This document shows, piece after piece, positions 38,525 to 51,290 of a DNA stretch of 64,000 bases. The notes under the pieces were generated by a model that was given only the letters and a program-made list of their open reading frames with translations, was not told where the DNA came from and did not search any database. Origin of the DNA: Sisyra terminalis (lineage: Eukaryota > Arthropoda > Insecta > Neuroptera > Sisyridae); assembly GCA_958496175.1 (NCBI GenBank), contig OY292275.1, positions 35,727,701 through 35,791,700 on the forward strand, read 5' to 3'. A program made the translations under genes and the position numbers. Positions within the stretch are counted from its first letter, which is position 1. Each line of letters starts with the position of its first letter.

Positions 38525-38688
38525 CCAATAGTGTAGCGTGCACTTTCGCCGCCTCCTATTTACATCAGTCATTAGTTAAGAAAATTGGCAAAAAATCTCG
38601 AAATCTTTAATGTAATTATTTGCCGCCCCATTTTCAAGTGTCGCCGGGAGCAATGACCCCCCTTGGACTCACTACGCTACGCTACTGG
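38525..38688. mobile_element. Short MITE with CCA(A/G)TAG(T/C)GTAGCG ends
   Basis: 164 bp. The left end CCAATAGTGTAGCG (38525-38538) matches the reverse complement of the right end, CCAGTAGCGTAGCG (38675-38688), at 12 of 14 positions. The interior has TTGCCGCCCCA and CGCCGGGAGCAATGACCCCCC, phrases common in arthropod MITEs. No coding; target duplication not clear. Confidence 0.6.
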
Positions 38689-41600
38689 TCATCGCCATAG
38701 GGGAAAAGGGCGAATTAGGGAAAAGTGCTATTGTACCGATTGCCATTATTTAAATCGTTTAAATATTATTTTAATAACTTAAATCTATATCATAATGATC
38801 TATCTACACAACCTCTAATCGTAAGGAAAAATTTGACAGTAATTTTTTGGGTATATAAATGTTTTCCATGGCGAAAAATAACAAAAGTTGTGTATATTAT
38901 TACTGTTTCTATGGTAACCGCTCTATGATCTATTTATATCTTGGTTTCAATCAAAGAGATTGGTTTCAATACGCTTACTGATGCGTACTGTGATGTCACT
39001 GTAGTCCCATAAGCAAACTTATAATTTTCGGACACTCATTTGCTCATTTAAATTAAAACTTTTTTCTGCTAGTATATAAGTTTTTTATAACAAAAAAATA
39101 GTTTCTTCTCATATTTATAATGTTCTTTATCGATTAAAAAAAAATGAGCATTTGGTCTATTGGAACTAGAAACATAATTGAAACGCAATAGTTCTTCTAG
39201 AACGCAGCGCAGAGGAACTCTTAGTTGAGGTCCCCAAAACGATAAAGACACCCAAGAGTCACTAATGATCTCAATAGTAATAATGGGATAGTACATAACA
39301 AATAAAAAAATGCTAATTGCAAAAATTGATAAATTCTATGTGTTCCTACGATTCATCGTATAAGTTTTAAGAAAAATATATGATAATATATAGTATATTA
39401 TCAAAACAAATTCAGGGGTGTTAAATTTTTTTTTATCTTCTTACGTAGAAGGAAGTAAACAGTTAATGTGCAGACTTCATAACAATTGCTTTAAAGATTG
39501 CGTGAATTGTTTTCAGAAGAGTAAGAATATAGAATATTGAATAAAAATCGCAAAACTATAAGAATAGGAAATAATTACCTATAAAATTATGTTATTAAGA
39601 AGGTATTACATTTTTGTATTCATCAGTAATTACTCAAGAAACTTTCCGTTTCATAGATCGAACTTTGAATTCCTTAGTTAAAAATAGCTTTGATTCATTA
39701 ATACAACGAAAGTAAAAATCGCAAAAAAATATTAAAGACTTTGTATATAACAAACAATAGTTATGTATTGTAAATCACTTATATATTATCATTCATTCGA
39801 AATAACGTACCAGGTACCTAAAAAAAAAAAATTATTCAATTTTTTTTCCACAATTCGCTTTCCATAATCAAAAGCAAAAAATATAACATTGTATTGTCTT
39901 ACTGACAAAAAAAGAAACAGGATTTTCAATCATCATCAATCATTATCACTTTTTTCTGTAATTAAGATTCAATACTCATTTGTTCGAACATTGTATTGTC
40001 ATATAGCTGATTATAAAGGAATATGGATACTGTAAAGGTGAAACATTTTGATTGATTTATTGATCAATAATTTGAAGAATCATTAGCATTGCGTTCATTG
40101 TTTTCAACATAAGACCTTTTGTCTCCAAAAAGACTTCTTCGACAGTTTTGAAAATTAACGTTAACAATTAGAATAATTTTGATTACGTCTGGAAAATATT
40201 GATTTTATAATGCATAACATTGAGAAATCTTTGTGTTTATGCTAATTTTATTGCGGTATTATTTTTACTTTTACGGTTTTCAATGACTCATTGAATGAGA
40301 AAAAATCATTTTATTACGATTCACGTTTATTTTTGTTTTATACATTTTGAATGGGAATAGTTAACAGTTAATACTGATAATGGCTGGTAATTACTATTGT
40401 TCATGCTTATTCTTTCCAGACATTTTTTATTATTTTTTTAAATTAAAAATTCATCTTTGTACAAAATGCAGCGAATGATTTTACATTGAACCACTATAAT
40501 TAAAAATTAATTTTTAAAAATTTGTTTTAAAAAACGTACCTTAGTTTTTTTTTTAAACTTTTAAATTGTAATGTTTAGATAACAGCAAATAAACTTTTGT
40601 GTTATTAAATAAGAAATATATTACGTTAAGCCCTTATAAGGTTCTAAAATAAATAAAAATTATGTTTAAAAAATAAATAATATTAAATAAAAAAACACAC
40701 CTACTTAAATACCATAAAAAGCAATAACCATAAGCAGAATAAGTATTAAATTCAGCCGATCTGAGTTTTGTCTTTCACTCAAAAACATAGAAAAGCAATC
40801 CATATGTAAACTTCCAAGTAAAATTAAATTTATTTTTTTCTTTCTTCGCTACACATTTCTTGTAATATCTAGTGCGTGGGAACGATGATAGACACGAATT
40901 CTATGTGGTTCATCAATCGTTAATCGTTCTGTCTAATGTGATACATTTTATCGACCATCCATATGTGCTATTTTACGAATGACGTAATGATAACGATTCC
41001 ATTATCGCATAAAAGAGGCTACTTTCACTCCTCGAACTTATTGAATTTGTGTTCTTTTTGTGCTAAAGTAGGTATCTTTGTTGTAAAGAGTTTAGAAATA
41101 ATTTATATTAAAAGTTAGCAACCAACCTACACGAACTATCAGCTATTATTATTTGATTTTTTAAGTATTTTTATTTCTAACGTAAGTGTTAAGGAAAACT
41201 AGGCCATCAACAACCATCGATATCGAATTGTTGGGTGTGATATGCTTGATGTTAATGGATGATTTTATTCTGTGCAATAATAAATTATTCATTATACTAT
41301 GTTATAACGTAAACCACGAGTTAAGTGCGATGTTGAGACGAAAAGGAAATTATGAAATTAATTTAATTGCAACGAAGTTTTAATCTTAATATTATGTAAC
41401 TGGTTCAAAATCAAACGATAGAATCAACTTTCTTCAGCTTCTTAATACCATAAAAAATCTTTACTCATCCTATAAAATTTTGAATTTCAAAACCAAGTAT
41501 ACAAAACAAAAATTGATAACATCAATTTTTATAAATTACAGACATAATTAGTCTTTAACTTTTCTATAAAAATATCTTGTTCAAGCTTCTTAGTCAATTT

Positions 41601-41833
41601 TTCATCTTTATAAGACTCTCCTAATTAAATTGTGATTTATTTAATATTTCAACATATTTGGAAAATCACATAAACAAAACAAAATAAGAAAACAAAGCTC
41701 AGCATTCTTATCATACTGCTCAACGATAGTATATCCTGTTCAACATTGGCATACTTAGTGGTTACTGTAAAAAGTATAGATAGTAGTGATTCAAGTAGAT
41801 AAGTACAGTTTTAGTATTCATTTCTTTGATTAA
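38689..41833. other. Gene-free stretch with a possible LINE 3' scrap
   Basis: Around 39180-39250, the words AACGCAGCGCAGAGGAA and a following GGTCCCCAAAACGA block resemble ACGCAGCGCTAAGGAA at about 48284. Both may be 3' UTR fragments of one LINE family. At 41009 a CATAAAAG is seen but not called as a promoter. Otherwise nothing is recognised. Confidence 0.4.
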
Positions 41834-41915
41834 TTCTTTATTGTTATTTATCGTTGCTTCATAACTATCAGGATTTTTACTGACTCTAGGGTTAATAAAA
41901 CATCGTATCGAGAAG
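41834..41915 (-). mobile_element. Truncated SINE copy
   Basis: Minus-strand sequence with TTAACCCTAGAGTCAG, ATAGTTATGAAGC and an AACGATAAATAACAATAAAG tail, matching the SINE body. The head with the pol III boxes is missing. Confidence 0.65.
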
Positions 41916-42711
41916 TATTGACCAGTAGTTTCTTTCATCACTTTATAAAATTCAAAATCCTCAATAACCGTAGAGTTTTTGCTTACAATTTTTGTTACGA
42001 ATCTGCAACATATGCTGGAGATTTAAGATGTGATTGTCATCAGTGACTTAATGAATAAAAAATTATAAAACACCAATTATCAGGTTACTTTCGCTCTCCA
42101 AACGAGATTGAATATTTACGAGGTGTCTGTGTCAATATTTTACGATGTTGTTTTCCATCATATATGATCGAAATTGGTTCCAAACATAAACTTATAATTC
42201 AGAAAAATTTTAAGTGTCTTTGGGCCTTCTTTCCTTTTCTAAAAGTGTGGGAATCGAAAAAACGACGAAAAATGCGCAAATAGTATGTCTGATAAAAAGA
42301 TGAGTTTTTCATCAACCCTGAAAAAAATATTAAAAAAAGTCAATTAGCCCGTTACTGGGAGAAGGATGAGGAACCTCAGGTGTTGAAAAGTTTTTGAACC
42401 TTAAATTCTGTCGTTAAAAAATAGGTTGTTATTATATGGGGTGGAAAAGAACTCCACAAAAGGTTGACACATACTAATTCACAGCCTATATTTTCAGCCC
42501 TATCTCTGTAGGACGAATGCCACCTGATAGACATATGGTACCTTATATTTTACTGAGGCAATGATCGATGATTATATCACCGATAAGTTGCCTATTTGTG
42601 ACAAAATTCAGCTTATAATTAGGCCAGTAAGCTAAAAAATAAAATCTTGCTTGGGATGGGTTTTAGGACGGTTAAATTCATTAAATTAATGAAATTATTT
42701 CTGTTGTATGA
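41916..42711. other. Gene-free stretch
   Basis: Nothing recognised. Confidence 0.5.
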
Positions 42712-42990
42712 CTGAATTTTTCTTTTTCCAATACGCGTTTCAACAGCGGTTAGCTGTCATCATCAGTTGGTATTTTATTTTGTTAATCTTATTTCAAGTG
42801 TTTACCAAAGATTTTGTTGTTCTTTCATGGTTTGAGACTTTTGAGGATGTTGTTATTTATCAAAAATGCAATGTCAATATTACTTTTCTTCAGAAAGTTG
42901 GCGAATGTGAATACAAATATATTGTTGAAACTTCATTTTATATATTTCTTCGTTTCTTTGGGTAGAGTTAGAAGATGTGACTTATCTTTG
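42712..42990 (-). pseudogene. Penelope-like fragment, internally deleted, with hammerhead-like motif
   Basis: On the minus strand FANFLKKSNIDIAFLINNN and ILKSLKP correspond to the block before the GIY-YIG domain. The sequence then jumps directly to the 3' non-coding part, so about 300 bp carrying the endonuclease is missing relative to 34872-35805. The 3' part holds CTGATGA (42766-42760), a short stem-loop ACAGC/GCTGT, and GAAAC (42741-42737). The two overlapping plus-strand frames here (42708-42965, 42814-42996) are shadows. Confidence 0.7.
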
Positions 42991-44511
42991 TGGTAAATTA
43001 AATAACTTCAAGATAGGGTGCTACTAAACCATGTAGTACTTATTTATTACCAACTTATATAAACCAAATTTTTATTTGGAACTATATAAGCTATCGTTGC
43101 TGTTTATGAAGTTAAATATATTATAATCATACAGTAAAAGTTTATAGTACCTATAAATAAATTTAAATAAACCCTTAGGAACTAGAGACAAACAAAAATA
43201 AATAAAAGAACAAAATCAAAAGCAAAATACTCTATCCTTCAGTAAGAATTGTAGCTATGAATGTAAGGATGTAATCAAGATACTAAATTAAATACTCGTT
43301 ACTCTTGGTTTGATTTCAAAATGCAAAATCTATCATTTTAACTGATCATCAAGATTCTATATTTTCGTAACGGATAGAAATGAAAACCAATTTCCCAATA
43401 GCTTTGGATAAAATATTTGCTTCTCTTTTTCTTAGCTTCCAACTTAAAGGCAAAAATGTTAGCTTCTCACAACCAGATGTCAAAAAGAAAGTTATATTTC
43501 AACAACGTTGATTATAATTGAATGATAATCACTAAATCATCAAACCATATGGCTCAAAACCAGTGGCTTTAATCATTGTATCTTCGTTAAGTAAATAATT
43601 TCAATTTTCTCTCAATAACGAATTCAATGCGCCACTGCCAAAATTTCCATCATCCACATTTCATTTGATCTGTTGAATAGAAGTATGTAAACATCAATTG
43701 AATTAATTTCCTGTGTATAACTTGAATTACATAAACACATAATTTCCAATTATTACGTTTAATTCAACTTAAAGTATTTTATCCTATTAGCAAAGACAAA
43801 ACAAATTAGCCAATCAAAACCTTTAACCTTTGAAAGTGCACATTTCTTTATTATTTAATCGAGGAAATGAAATTCAATATTACAAGATCTGAAGCATGTA
43901 TGGAGCACTCGAATCGAAAACAAAGAGATAAAAATTAATATTATAATAATTTAAATCGTTTATTCAAATCCATGTCGTTAAGTAGGTCAGTATTATAAAA
44001 CACTTCAGCTTTGTATTATTTTCACCTTATTGAAAATGCTTTGTTATTACTTCCGCGATATTCTGCATATTAAATTTTAACGATTATATTGTAAATATTT
44101 TATAGAAAATATTCATTTTTAAGAAAGTTTAGTTTTGTGTTCAATATTCGAGCAGAGTCATAAAAAATAACTCAATTATAAAATTGCTTCAAAGAATTTT
44201 TTAGAGCAACATATTGTGGTCCAGTCTTTGTTGTTTTATTATCTTTATTTAAAGCACCATGTATTTAAAATACAACAAAACATGTAACTTTTTATATGAT
44301 AATGTATTGAAAAATTTGCTTTAAAATTTATGAATGGGCTTTCAAAGAAAACTGTGGCATTTTCAACTTACGTAACACAAATTTTGCAAGCTTGAAATGA
44401 ACAGACAGTCGTAAGAATTTTATATATTTGTGTAGATATAAGTATCATAGTATTGAGAGAGTAATCATAAAAATTAAAAAAAAATGTAATTGATAACAAT
44501 ACATACCTACT
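42991..44511. other. Gene-free AT-rich stretch
   Basis: Nothing recognised. Confidence 0.5.
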
Positions 44512-44660
44512 AATGCCCTAGTGGTGAAAGAGACCGCGTGTATCGAGTAAATTTTCAAAATTAATCGATTTACGGTTTTTTATTAACTTAACCCTAGAGT
44601 CTCTAAAAACTTTGGCGGTTATTAAGTGACGATAAATAAGAACAAAATAATAATAATTAC
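44512..44660 (+). mobile_element. SINE copy, internally deleted subfamily
   Basis: Head GCCCTAGTGGTGAAAGAG, then ATCGAGTAAATTTT, ATCGATTTACGG, TAACCCTAGAGTCTCTAAA, TTTGGCGGTTATTAAG and GACGATAAATAAG. Compared with 28912-29080 it lacks about 40 nt between the A-box region and the B-box region. It is inverted relative to the copy at 45097-45226. Confidence 0.75.
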
Positions 44661-45096
44661 TATACATCTTTTTTTCGTAAAACATGTGAAGTTAAATCTT
44701 TTTGAATTTTTGAACAGATAACTTAAAACGGAATTCATATATCTTGGTTACATTATAAACGCATATATCACCAAATGTAGGTTTAAATAAATAATATTTT
44801 GCTAACATGTTTATTATGTTTCACGGCCTATCGATCGATACCTCACTCCTTTTATTAATTTTCTTTTTTTTCACCCCACAATTACCAAATATGCTACCCC
44901 TATTTTTTCTATTTTTTTACAGTTTAGTACTATTGTTTAGCAGTCTCCATAACCACTTTCTTTTCAAATGATTGCAACATATAAAGAGGTCGAAGATATA
45001 AGAATTCCGTTTAAGTCATTCAGCTATAGAATTCGAAAAATTACAACTACGTAAGTTTAACGAAACAAATTATTAATTTTAACGAAACATTATTTT
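44661..45096. other. Spacer between two inverted SINE copies
   Basis: AT-rich, no gene or repeat seen. Transcription through 44512-45226 would produce a hairpin with this as the loop. Confidence 0.5.
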
Positions 45097-45226
45097 GGTT
45101 GTTGTTGTTATTTATCTCCGCTTCAAAACTGTGAAGATATTGAGAGACTCTAGGGTTAATAAAAACCGTAAATCAAAAAATATTAAAAATTTGCTTGACT
45201 CGAGCGGCTACCTCTGCCACTAGGAC
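45097..45226 (-). mobile_element. SINE copy, same deleted subfamily, inverted
   Basis: On the minus strand: GTCCTAGTGGCAGAGG, CTCGAGTCAAGCAAATTTT, TTGATTTACGG, TTAACCCTAGAGTCTCT, then GAGATAAATAACAACAACAA. It shares the head deletion of the 44512 copy, suggesting a distinct subfamily. Confidence 0.75.
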
Positions 45227-48009
45227 ATTAATACGTCTGCAAAACTATTAATCACACAATTTTTCGAATAAAAATTTTTTTTTACAATTTCACTAGACTT
45301 TTTTGTTAACTACTAATTGATAAATAAGGATAACAGTAAAAATTAAGAAATAATATCATAACGTGGTACTTTTAAAATCAGTATTTCTTAATCATTTTTA
45401 AAACATGCTCAGAACAGGCGACTGAACCGTATTTAAAAAAATCAATTCCTGCAATCGGTATACTTATGAAATCTACTAAAAACTGATAAAATCTCCCAAT
45501 AATTAGAATATCGTGTACGTAAAATAGTGTATATCTTTTGAAAAATCTCTAGAAATTAATTTTATTAAATTTTCATCGATTTCTTACTTTTTCCCCTATC
45601 GTTTGGACACAAATGCACCAATGTAGGTAATATTAAGGAGGAGTCGTTTAAAACACAAACTTGAACAAATGTTATCTCTTTATGCATAAATGACGACACG
45701 AAAGAGATTCAAAATTATTACAACATTTTGTATTTTAAATGGAACACGACCGAATTGTTGTCGTGACATAACAAAATAATAGAACTGCAATAAGAGCAAA
45801 ACAACGACAAGAGAAATATACAAACCAAAGATTTGAATTATGTTTTTTCCTCAACTTTTCAAAAGTCTTGCAGAAGACATGGTTGCAATAGTTAATTTCG
45901 TTGCGATTATGCAAATAAATTAGGGGGCTGAATTCTGCAAATGGTTGGATCGTAATAGATTCTCAATATTGACGGTCGGTTTGTCGTTTAAGGAAAGTGA
46001 AAACAGTATATAAATTTGTAACGTTTGAAACATAATCTCACCTTGAAGCAAAATAAGAAACAATAAAAGCGATCTAAATGCATATTTGTAAGTAAAACAA
46101 ATTTAGTTGCTATTGAGTAATAAATTGCACACGATTCTGCGTTTTCATCACCTTTATGCAGAATCAATTTGAATTGAATGTTGATAATCAAAACGTGCCG
46201 TTCAGAAAAAGGCCCTTTAAACTTTACCTTCATGTACCTTGATTGAAATACAAAATGGCTACGTTTTGTTAAAAAAATAATTCATGACTTAACAGAACTA
46301 TTGTCTGTATCTTTCAAGGAAGGTTCTCATCATTTAAATTATAAAATCAACAGTTTCTTCAGAAAAGTAGAATATTTTCTATTGTATTTTCCCCGACCGT
46401 AAGAAAAATAAAACTATTAAAAACATCATGTGAAATTAAAAACTGAAAAGGGAAAATAATGTTTCCCTGACTTTCCCTGAACTTACAGACTAAAAATAAA
46501 GCTCTCTAACTTTTTAGTCTTCTTTTGTTTAGTTTGAATGAATATTTTTCGTATTTTAGTGCTCCTGCAATTTGTTATGTATCACTTCATTAAATTGAAA
46601 ACGATTATCTTCCATGTAGACCTTTCGGAAAATATAAGATATATATTTGTTCCTGTGTATGAATGCAGCATGCTTAAACATAGTTGTCATCATTCCACTG
46701 ATAAAACTTTATAAAATTTATCAGGCTACAAAATGTAGAGTGTCGGTATGCATTTAAAAATAAGTAAAAAAACTTAAGTTTAAAATTAAGTTAAAAATTT
46801 GCTATTGTGTATTGAAAATTGTAAGTTTTTTAAACTGTTCCATGTACTTTGTTATTTGTCAGCAATTGAAAAATTTATAAAAAGTAAAAATTGTATTTTA
46901 CAATTCATGAGAATAGGATGAGCCCAAAATTATTTTGATTTGTTTCACCATAGCAAATGCATTATGGGAAAATATATGTTATAAGCCATAAGGTGCTCGT
47001 ATTTCCTGAAGATTGAAATTGGAAAAAATATCTGATATAAACTCTCCTTGTAATCAATAAATTGATTTAAGTGTAAAAGAATGTCTTATCATAAAATATC
47101 GTGCAAAAACATCAAATTAAAATCACAATTATAGATAATTTATGAAGTCTTTTACTGCAAAGATATTATCTATCCACAAATCATCCTAATGTGCGAATTT
47201 AACGATTCTCTTAACACCTTCATCTCTTTCATTTCAGCATCTTCAGCGCGAGCTTCGATAAAAATCTTTTGCTCCAGTTAAGCAATGTTACTATTATATT
47301 AATGATCATCATTAGTATAGTTGTGCTATTCCGATAAGAACGATAAAGTTCAAACCGTTAGCAAACTTATTGCAAACTATTATTGGCCTTAATAAGATAT
47401 ACAACCTTGGACGCGTTATTTAAAATTGATATTATAATTTTTCTATTATCTAGATCGATCTCATCGTTTTGTGTTTATCGATTGAGATATATTTTTTTCA
47501 TTCAGGAGAAAGTATTTGTCCTATTTGAGAACTTGATTATGAAAATGTGTTATTATAAATTTAGAATCTAATATGTTCTGTTCTTCCCATTTGTTGAAGT
47601 CACCGACTCAATTGGTTTATTTCAATAAAACTAATCAATGATTTCGTGATGGAATACAATTGCTTTTTGCTATTATTAAAATAAAACGTTTATAATAAAT
47701 CATTTTTGCTTATTATTAAATTAAGAAATAGTTATTTAAAAGAAATGTTTTTAAACGTTGAACGTTCAATATGTAAATATATTAAAAATAATTTTTTAGT
47801 TTAGAATTTTAATCGTAGAAAATTCATTACAAAAATTAATATTTATTTGCACTATTTCGCTTTGTGTACGATGGAAACGACATCTGATGGCTGTACTAAA
47901 TTATGCTCGACAATTGTGGGGACTGTAGGATGCGTTTATTTACAACAAGAGCATAGCGAGCGTAACCTAACGAAATTTCTACCACTATTAGCACTGGGAT
48001 CGATTCAGT
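45227..48009. other. Gene-free AT-rich stretch
   Basis: No gene recognised. A minus-strand frame near 47278-47170 (ARAEDAEMKEMK) looks protein-like but lacks supporting splice sites. Confidence 0.45.
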
Positions 48010-48340
48010 TGTCCCCATCATGACTACGCTTCCAGCCAATAGGAATAAATACTAAGGCAAGTGTATGCAGGAAATGCTGTGAAGAGGGCACTGCCTTCCA
48101 CGTATTGTTTGACTACCCAGCTATAACTCAAAGCCATCTTAGCTCTCTTAAGTCACTTAAACGTGACCTGGGAAATATAAAAAAAGATCTAATTAGCTGA
48201 CTGCTGAGATCTATCTCAGAAGCAAACCTAACCAATCGAAACTAGAAACAAAGCTGAGTTCTTTAATAATAGTTTTTTAAGGACGCAGCGCTAAGGAATT
48301 TTTAGATTCCAGAAAGATGAAGAAGATGTGGTGTCTCTTG
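48010..48340 (+). pseudogene. 3' fragment of a non-LTR retrotransposon ORF2
   Basis: The plus-strand frame ASVCRKCCEEGTAFHVLF followed by DYPAITQSHLSSL resembles the C-terminal Cx2C...Hx4C segment of LINE ORF2 proteins, with the last Cys replaced by Tyr. It continues KSLKRDLGN and a stop. A short tail with ACGCAGCGCTAAGGAA follows. The body upstream is not recognisable. Confidence 0.6.
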
Positions 48341-50867
48341 AAAAGCGATTGCCAAATTTTTTGACCTCTCATTTTCAGACCACTAAACTCATAATTTAAT
48401 TTCTGTGAACAACAATAGGATTTTTAAGGAATTAATTATATTATAATAAGTACATTGAAATTTTAACTTTAGTATTATAATCTCAAATAATATAATGCAA
48501 AGAAGAAGATATCTTATTTATCAGAACAATTCGATCACATCGATGTAGCTGCTTTATGCGCACGCATTATAGAGATAATTACAATCTGTTGGTGTCAACA
48601 AAAACTATCCGTGAGATAGTAAAATTTAATATATCGAATAACTCATAAAGCAACTTCGATGCTTTGAAACGACTTATTTACTATAGAGAATTTCCTGAAG
48701 CAATTAAAATTCATTAAAAGAAATTAAATAAAAAAATATGACCACATCAGTAATATTCTTTTTTTGGTTGTTTAAAAAACATAAAACTACTTCTTTTAAT
48801 AAATATGGTATACTATCTTATAAATTGCAAATAAGTAAATAGAGAAAATTAATTCATGCAAAACTAATGATTTGTTAAATTGATACGAATTGTATATCAA
48901 TATCTAACATACACTACGATTTCATGTGTTATTGCATAATTTACAGATTAATAAATTTTATGAGAGGAATAAAATATCTAGCTTCCAATTACATACTGTA
49001 CAAACATCTGTAGATATCGGGTATAGGTTAATAATAACTTTGATCCATTATTCTAATTTCAGTAAGTCATTAACTTTTCTTCAATCCTCCTAAAGATTGA
49101 TTGGCACAAGTATCTTAGTGACTCAATTTATAACGCAGAAAATTAAGATTTCCCCATTATCATTTGTCTTTATTACTATAATCATACAGTTTTTTTTAAA
49201 GATTGTGATTTATTTATGATTTTATCAAACGACTTATATGACATACAAACAGTATAATGATCATGGAAATGATGCCCAGAAAAATAAAACAGATCATTGT
49301 CATTACGTAAACTACTGTTGTATTTCCGGTGAGAAGAGAATATTAGTTTCAAGCAAGACAATTTTAAAATTATAATTAGGAGAACCGTTAAATAACTACA
49401 TGTTTAAAAATCAGGAAAGACCAACCGGGAACGTAATAGAAATAGACGGTATTGAATAACAAAATTAGGTAAGTATAATTAAAGAATTCAATACAATTGA
49501 AACGATAGGTGAAGTAGTATGTTTGAGAAGTCGATTTTTCTCATTTAATTAAAATTTTGTTGAAGTCTTGTCGTATATAATCTGATAAGTGAGTTGGATG
49601 TGAAAATATTGATCGTTTGATAAATTTTGATTTTTCAAGATTAATTTTTGAAAAGCTTTTGATAGAATGAGGTTAAATATTTTAAATTCATTTGGACAGA
49701 ATTTGTCTATTCTTCCAAACGAATTAAAATATTCACTGATATTATGTCAATTATAAGAGTTTAAATTTTTGTTTTTATTATACATACAAGTGAATTAGCA
49801 TAAATCACATTAAGTTATTAACGCCTATCTTGTCTGTTTATACAGGATCCGGGTTTTTAATTCTTGCTATCATAGCTTTGAATAAATGGATGAAAAACGC
49901 CTTTGTCTTTTCTCCTTTGTCTCGCATTTTTTGAACAAAATTCAACCATCGTTATAATCTGACAGATTAAATAAGTAGAATATTATGTTATAATCCGTTT
50001 TAGGCTTTTGTGCATTTTATACGTCTACTGCATTATAATTCGTTGACTTTTGACCCAAGTTTAAGTAAGTAACTCTTCTTGCATGATTGAAGTTGTTCCA
50101 TGTTAATACTATGGGCTGACTTAATGCATATTGCTTTTTCAAGTTCATGAATGTAATAAAATTTAACCTCGTCCAAGATATTAAATTGTAATAAAATTTC
50201 AGTGAAATGACATAATAGTTCTGAATTAACTCATTGAAAATTTCCAATAAATCATTTAGAATCACATTACGACGAGTAACGTAATATAGTTGTGATACTT
50301 TGGCACATGAGTAATCAATTTAAATAAAAGTTATTGAAACGTTCTATTCAACTAATTGTTCAAAGGTAAACTGGAAATGAATTTTAATCAATCAAAAATT
50401 TCAAAATCAATAAATATGTTTTTGGAGGTCGAAAATTTAAAAAAATCAAATACAAATTTATAAATTGAAATCTTGAAATTAGAAAATTAGTATTTTGTTA
50501 ACATAGAGGTGTGAAACACCAAAACGACACTTTTATAGTAGAAATAATCAGGTTAAATTTTGTCACGAGTCTGCAAAATGTCGATGGTGTAAGACGTGAG
50601 GGTCTATGATTCAGATACCAAAAATCTACAAGTCTCCATGTGTCCACCAGGTGTCAATTGCCCTCCAGAAAAAATATAGTTATAGTTAATGTATTAAGTA
50701 AAACAGAAATTTAAAACAAATTATATGTACTTACGAACACACACTAGAACTTATTAGTACAAATTTCTTTGTAAAAGCCCAGTTTTTTTCTGGGAATAAG
50801 TTTCAACCGTTTTTGTTTTAAATATAAAGTTCTAAATAGAATTTGCAACAGTATAATTATAAATACT
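48341..50867. other. Gene-free AT-rich stretch
   Basis: Nothing recognised; the frame at 50017-50265 (-) has no family resemblance. Confidence 0.5.
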
Positions 50868-51095
50868 TATAGCTATCCGTGAAATATTCAGAGCTAACAC
50901 TAACACAACTGACAAAAGTTGACAATGAATGAAATCGAAATGACAGTTGAAACAAATGACAACAATCAGTTAGTTCAAAGAAACTATTATATAGTACTAT
51001 AATCGATTTTCATTTAAAAGTTTTATTTTCACTCACACGTATGTGTTTATACACTTTCTTTTTTCTGTCTTTGCCGATATTCATAGAGTCGTCTG
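50868..51095 (+). repeat. Unnamed dispersed repeat, copy 2
   Basis: TAGCTATCCGTGAAATATTC, ACACTAACA, ACTGACAAAAGTT, AATGACAGTTGAAAC, CACACGTATGTGTTTA and CTGTCTTTGCC in the order seen at 28676-28880. It is followed after about 15 bp by copy 3. Confidence 0.75.
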
Positions 51096-51109
51096 ATATT
51101 ATACTGACT

Positions 51110-51290
51110 AGTAGCTACTCGTGAAATATTCACAACCAACACTAACAGACTGACAAACGGCTAAATTAAATTGAAATGAGAGTTGAAATAAATGATTACA
51201 AATGAAACAAATTATTATTATATTAGATTTTCACTGACACGTATGTGTTTAACTACAATCTTTGTCTTTACCGCAGTACATAATTAGATG
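51110..51290 (+). repeat. Unnamed dispersed repeat, copy 3
   Basis: GTAGCTACTCGTGAAATATT, CAACCAACACTAACA, ACTGACAAAC, GAGAGTTGAAA, GACACGTATGTGTTTAA and CTTTGTCTTTACCG. It forms a direct tandem with copy 2 (period about 242 bp). Confidence 0.75.

Noticed and set aside
41008..41060. TATA-like GCATAAAAG with downstream sequence as a promoter
   Set aside because: No initiator at +1 and no gene follows.
42708..42996. Two overlapping plus-strand frames
   Set aside because: Shadows of the minus-strand Penelope fragment.
47170..47280. Minus-strand frame with ARAEDAEMKEMK, protein-like
   Set aside because: A stop lies directly upstream and no acceptor or donor bounds it.
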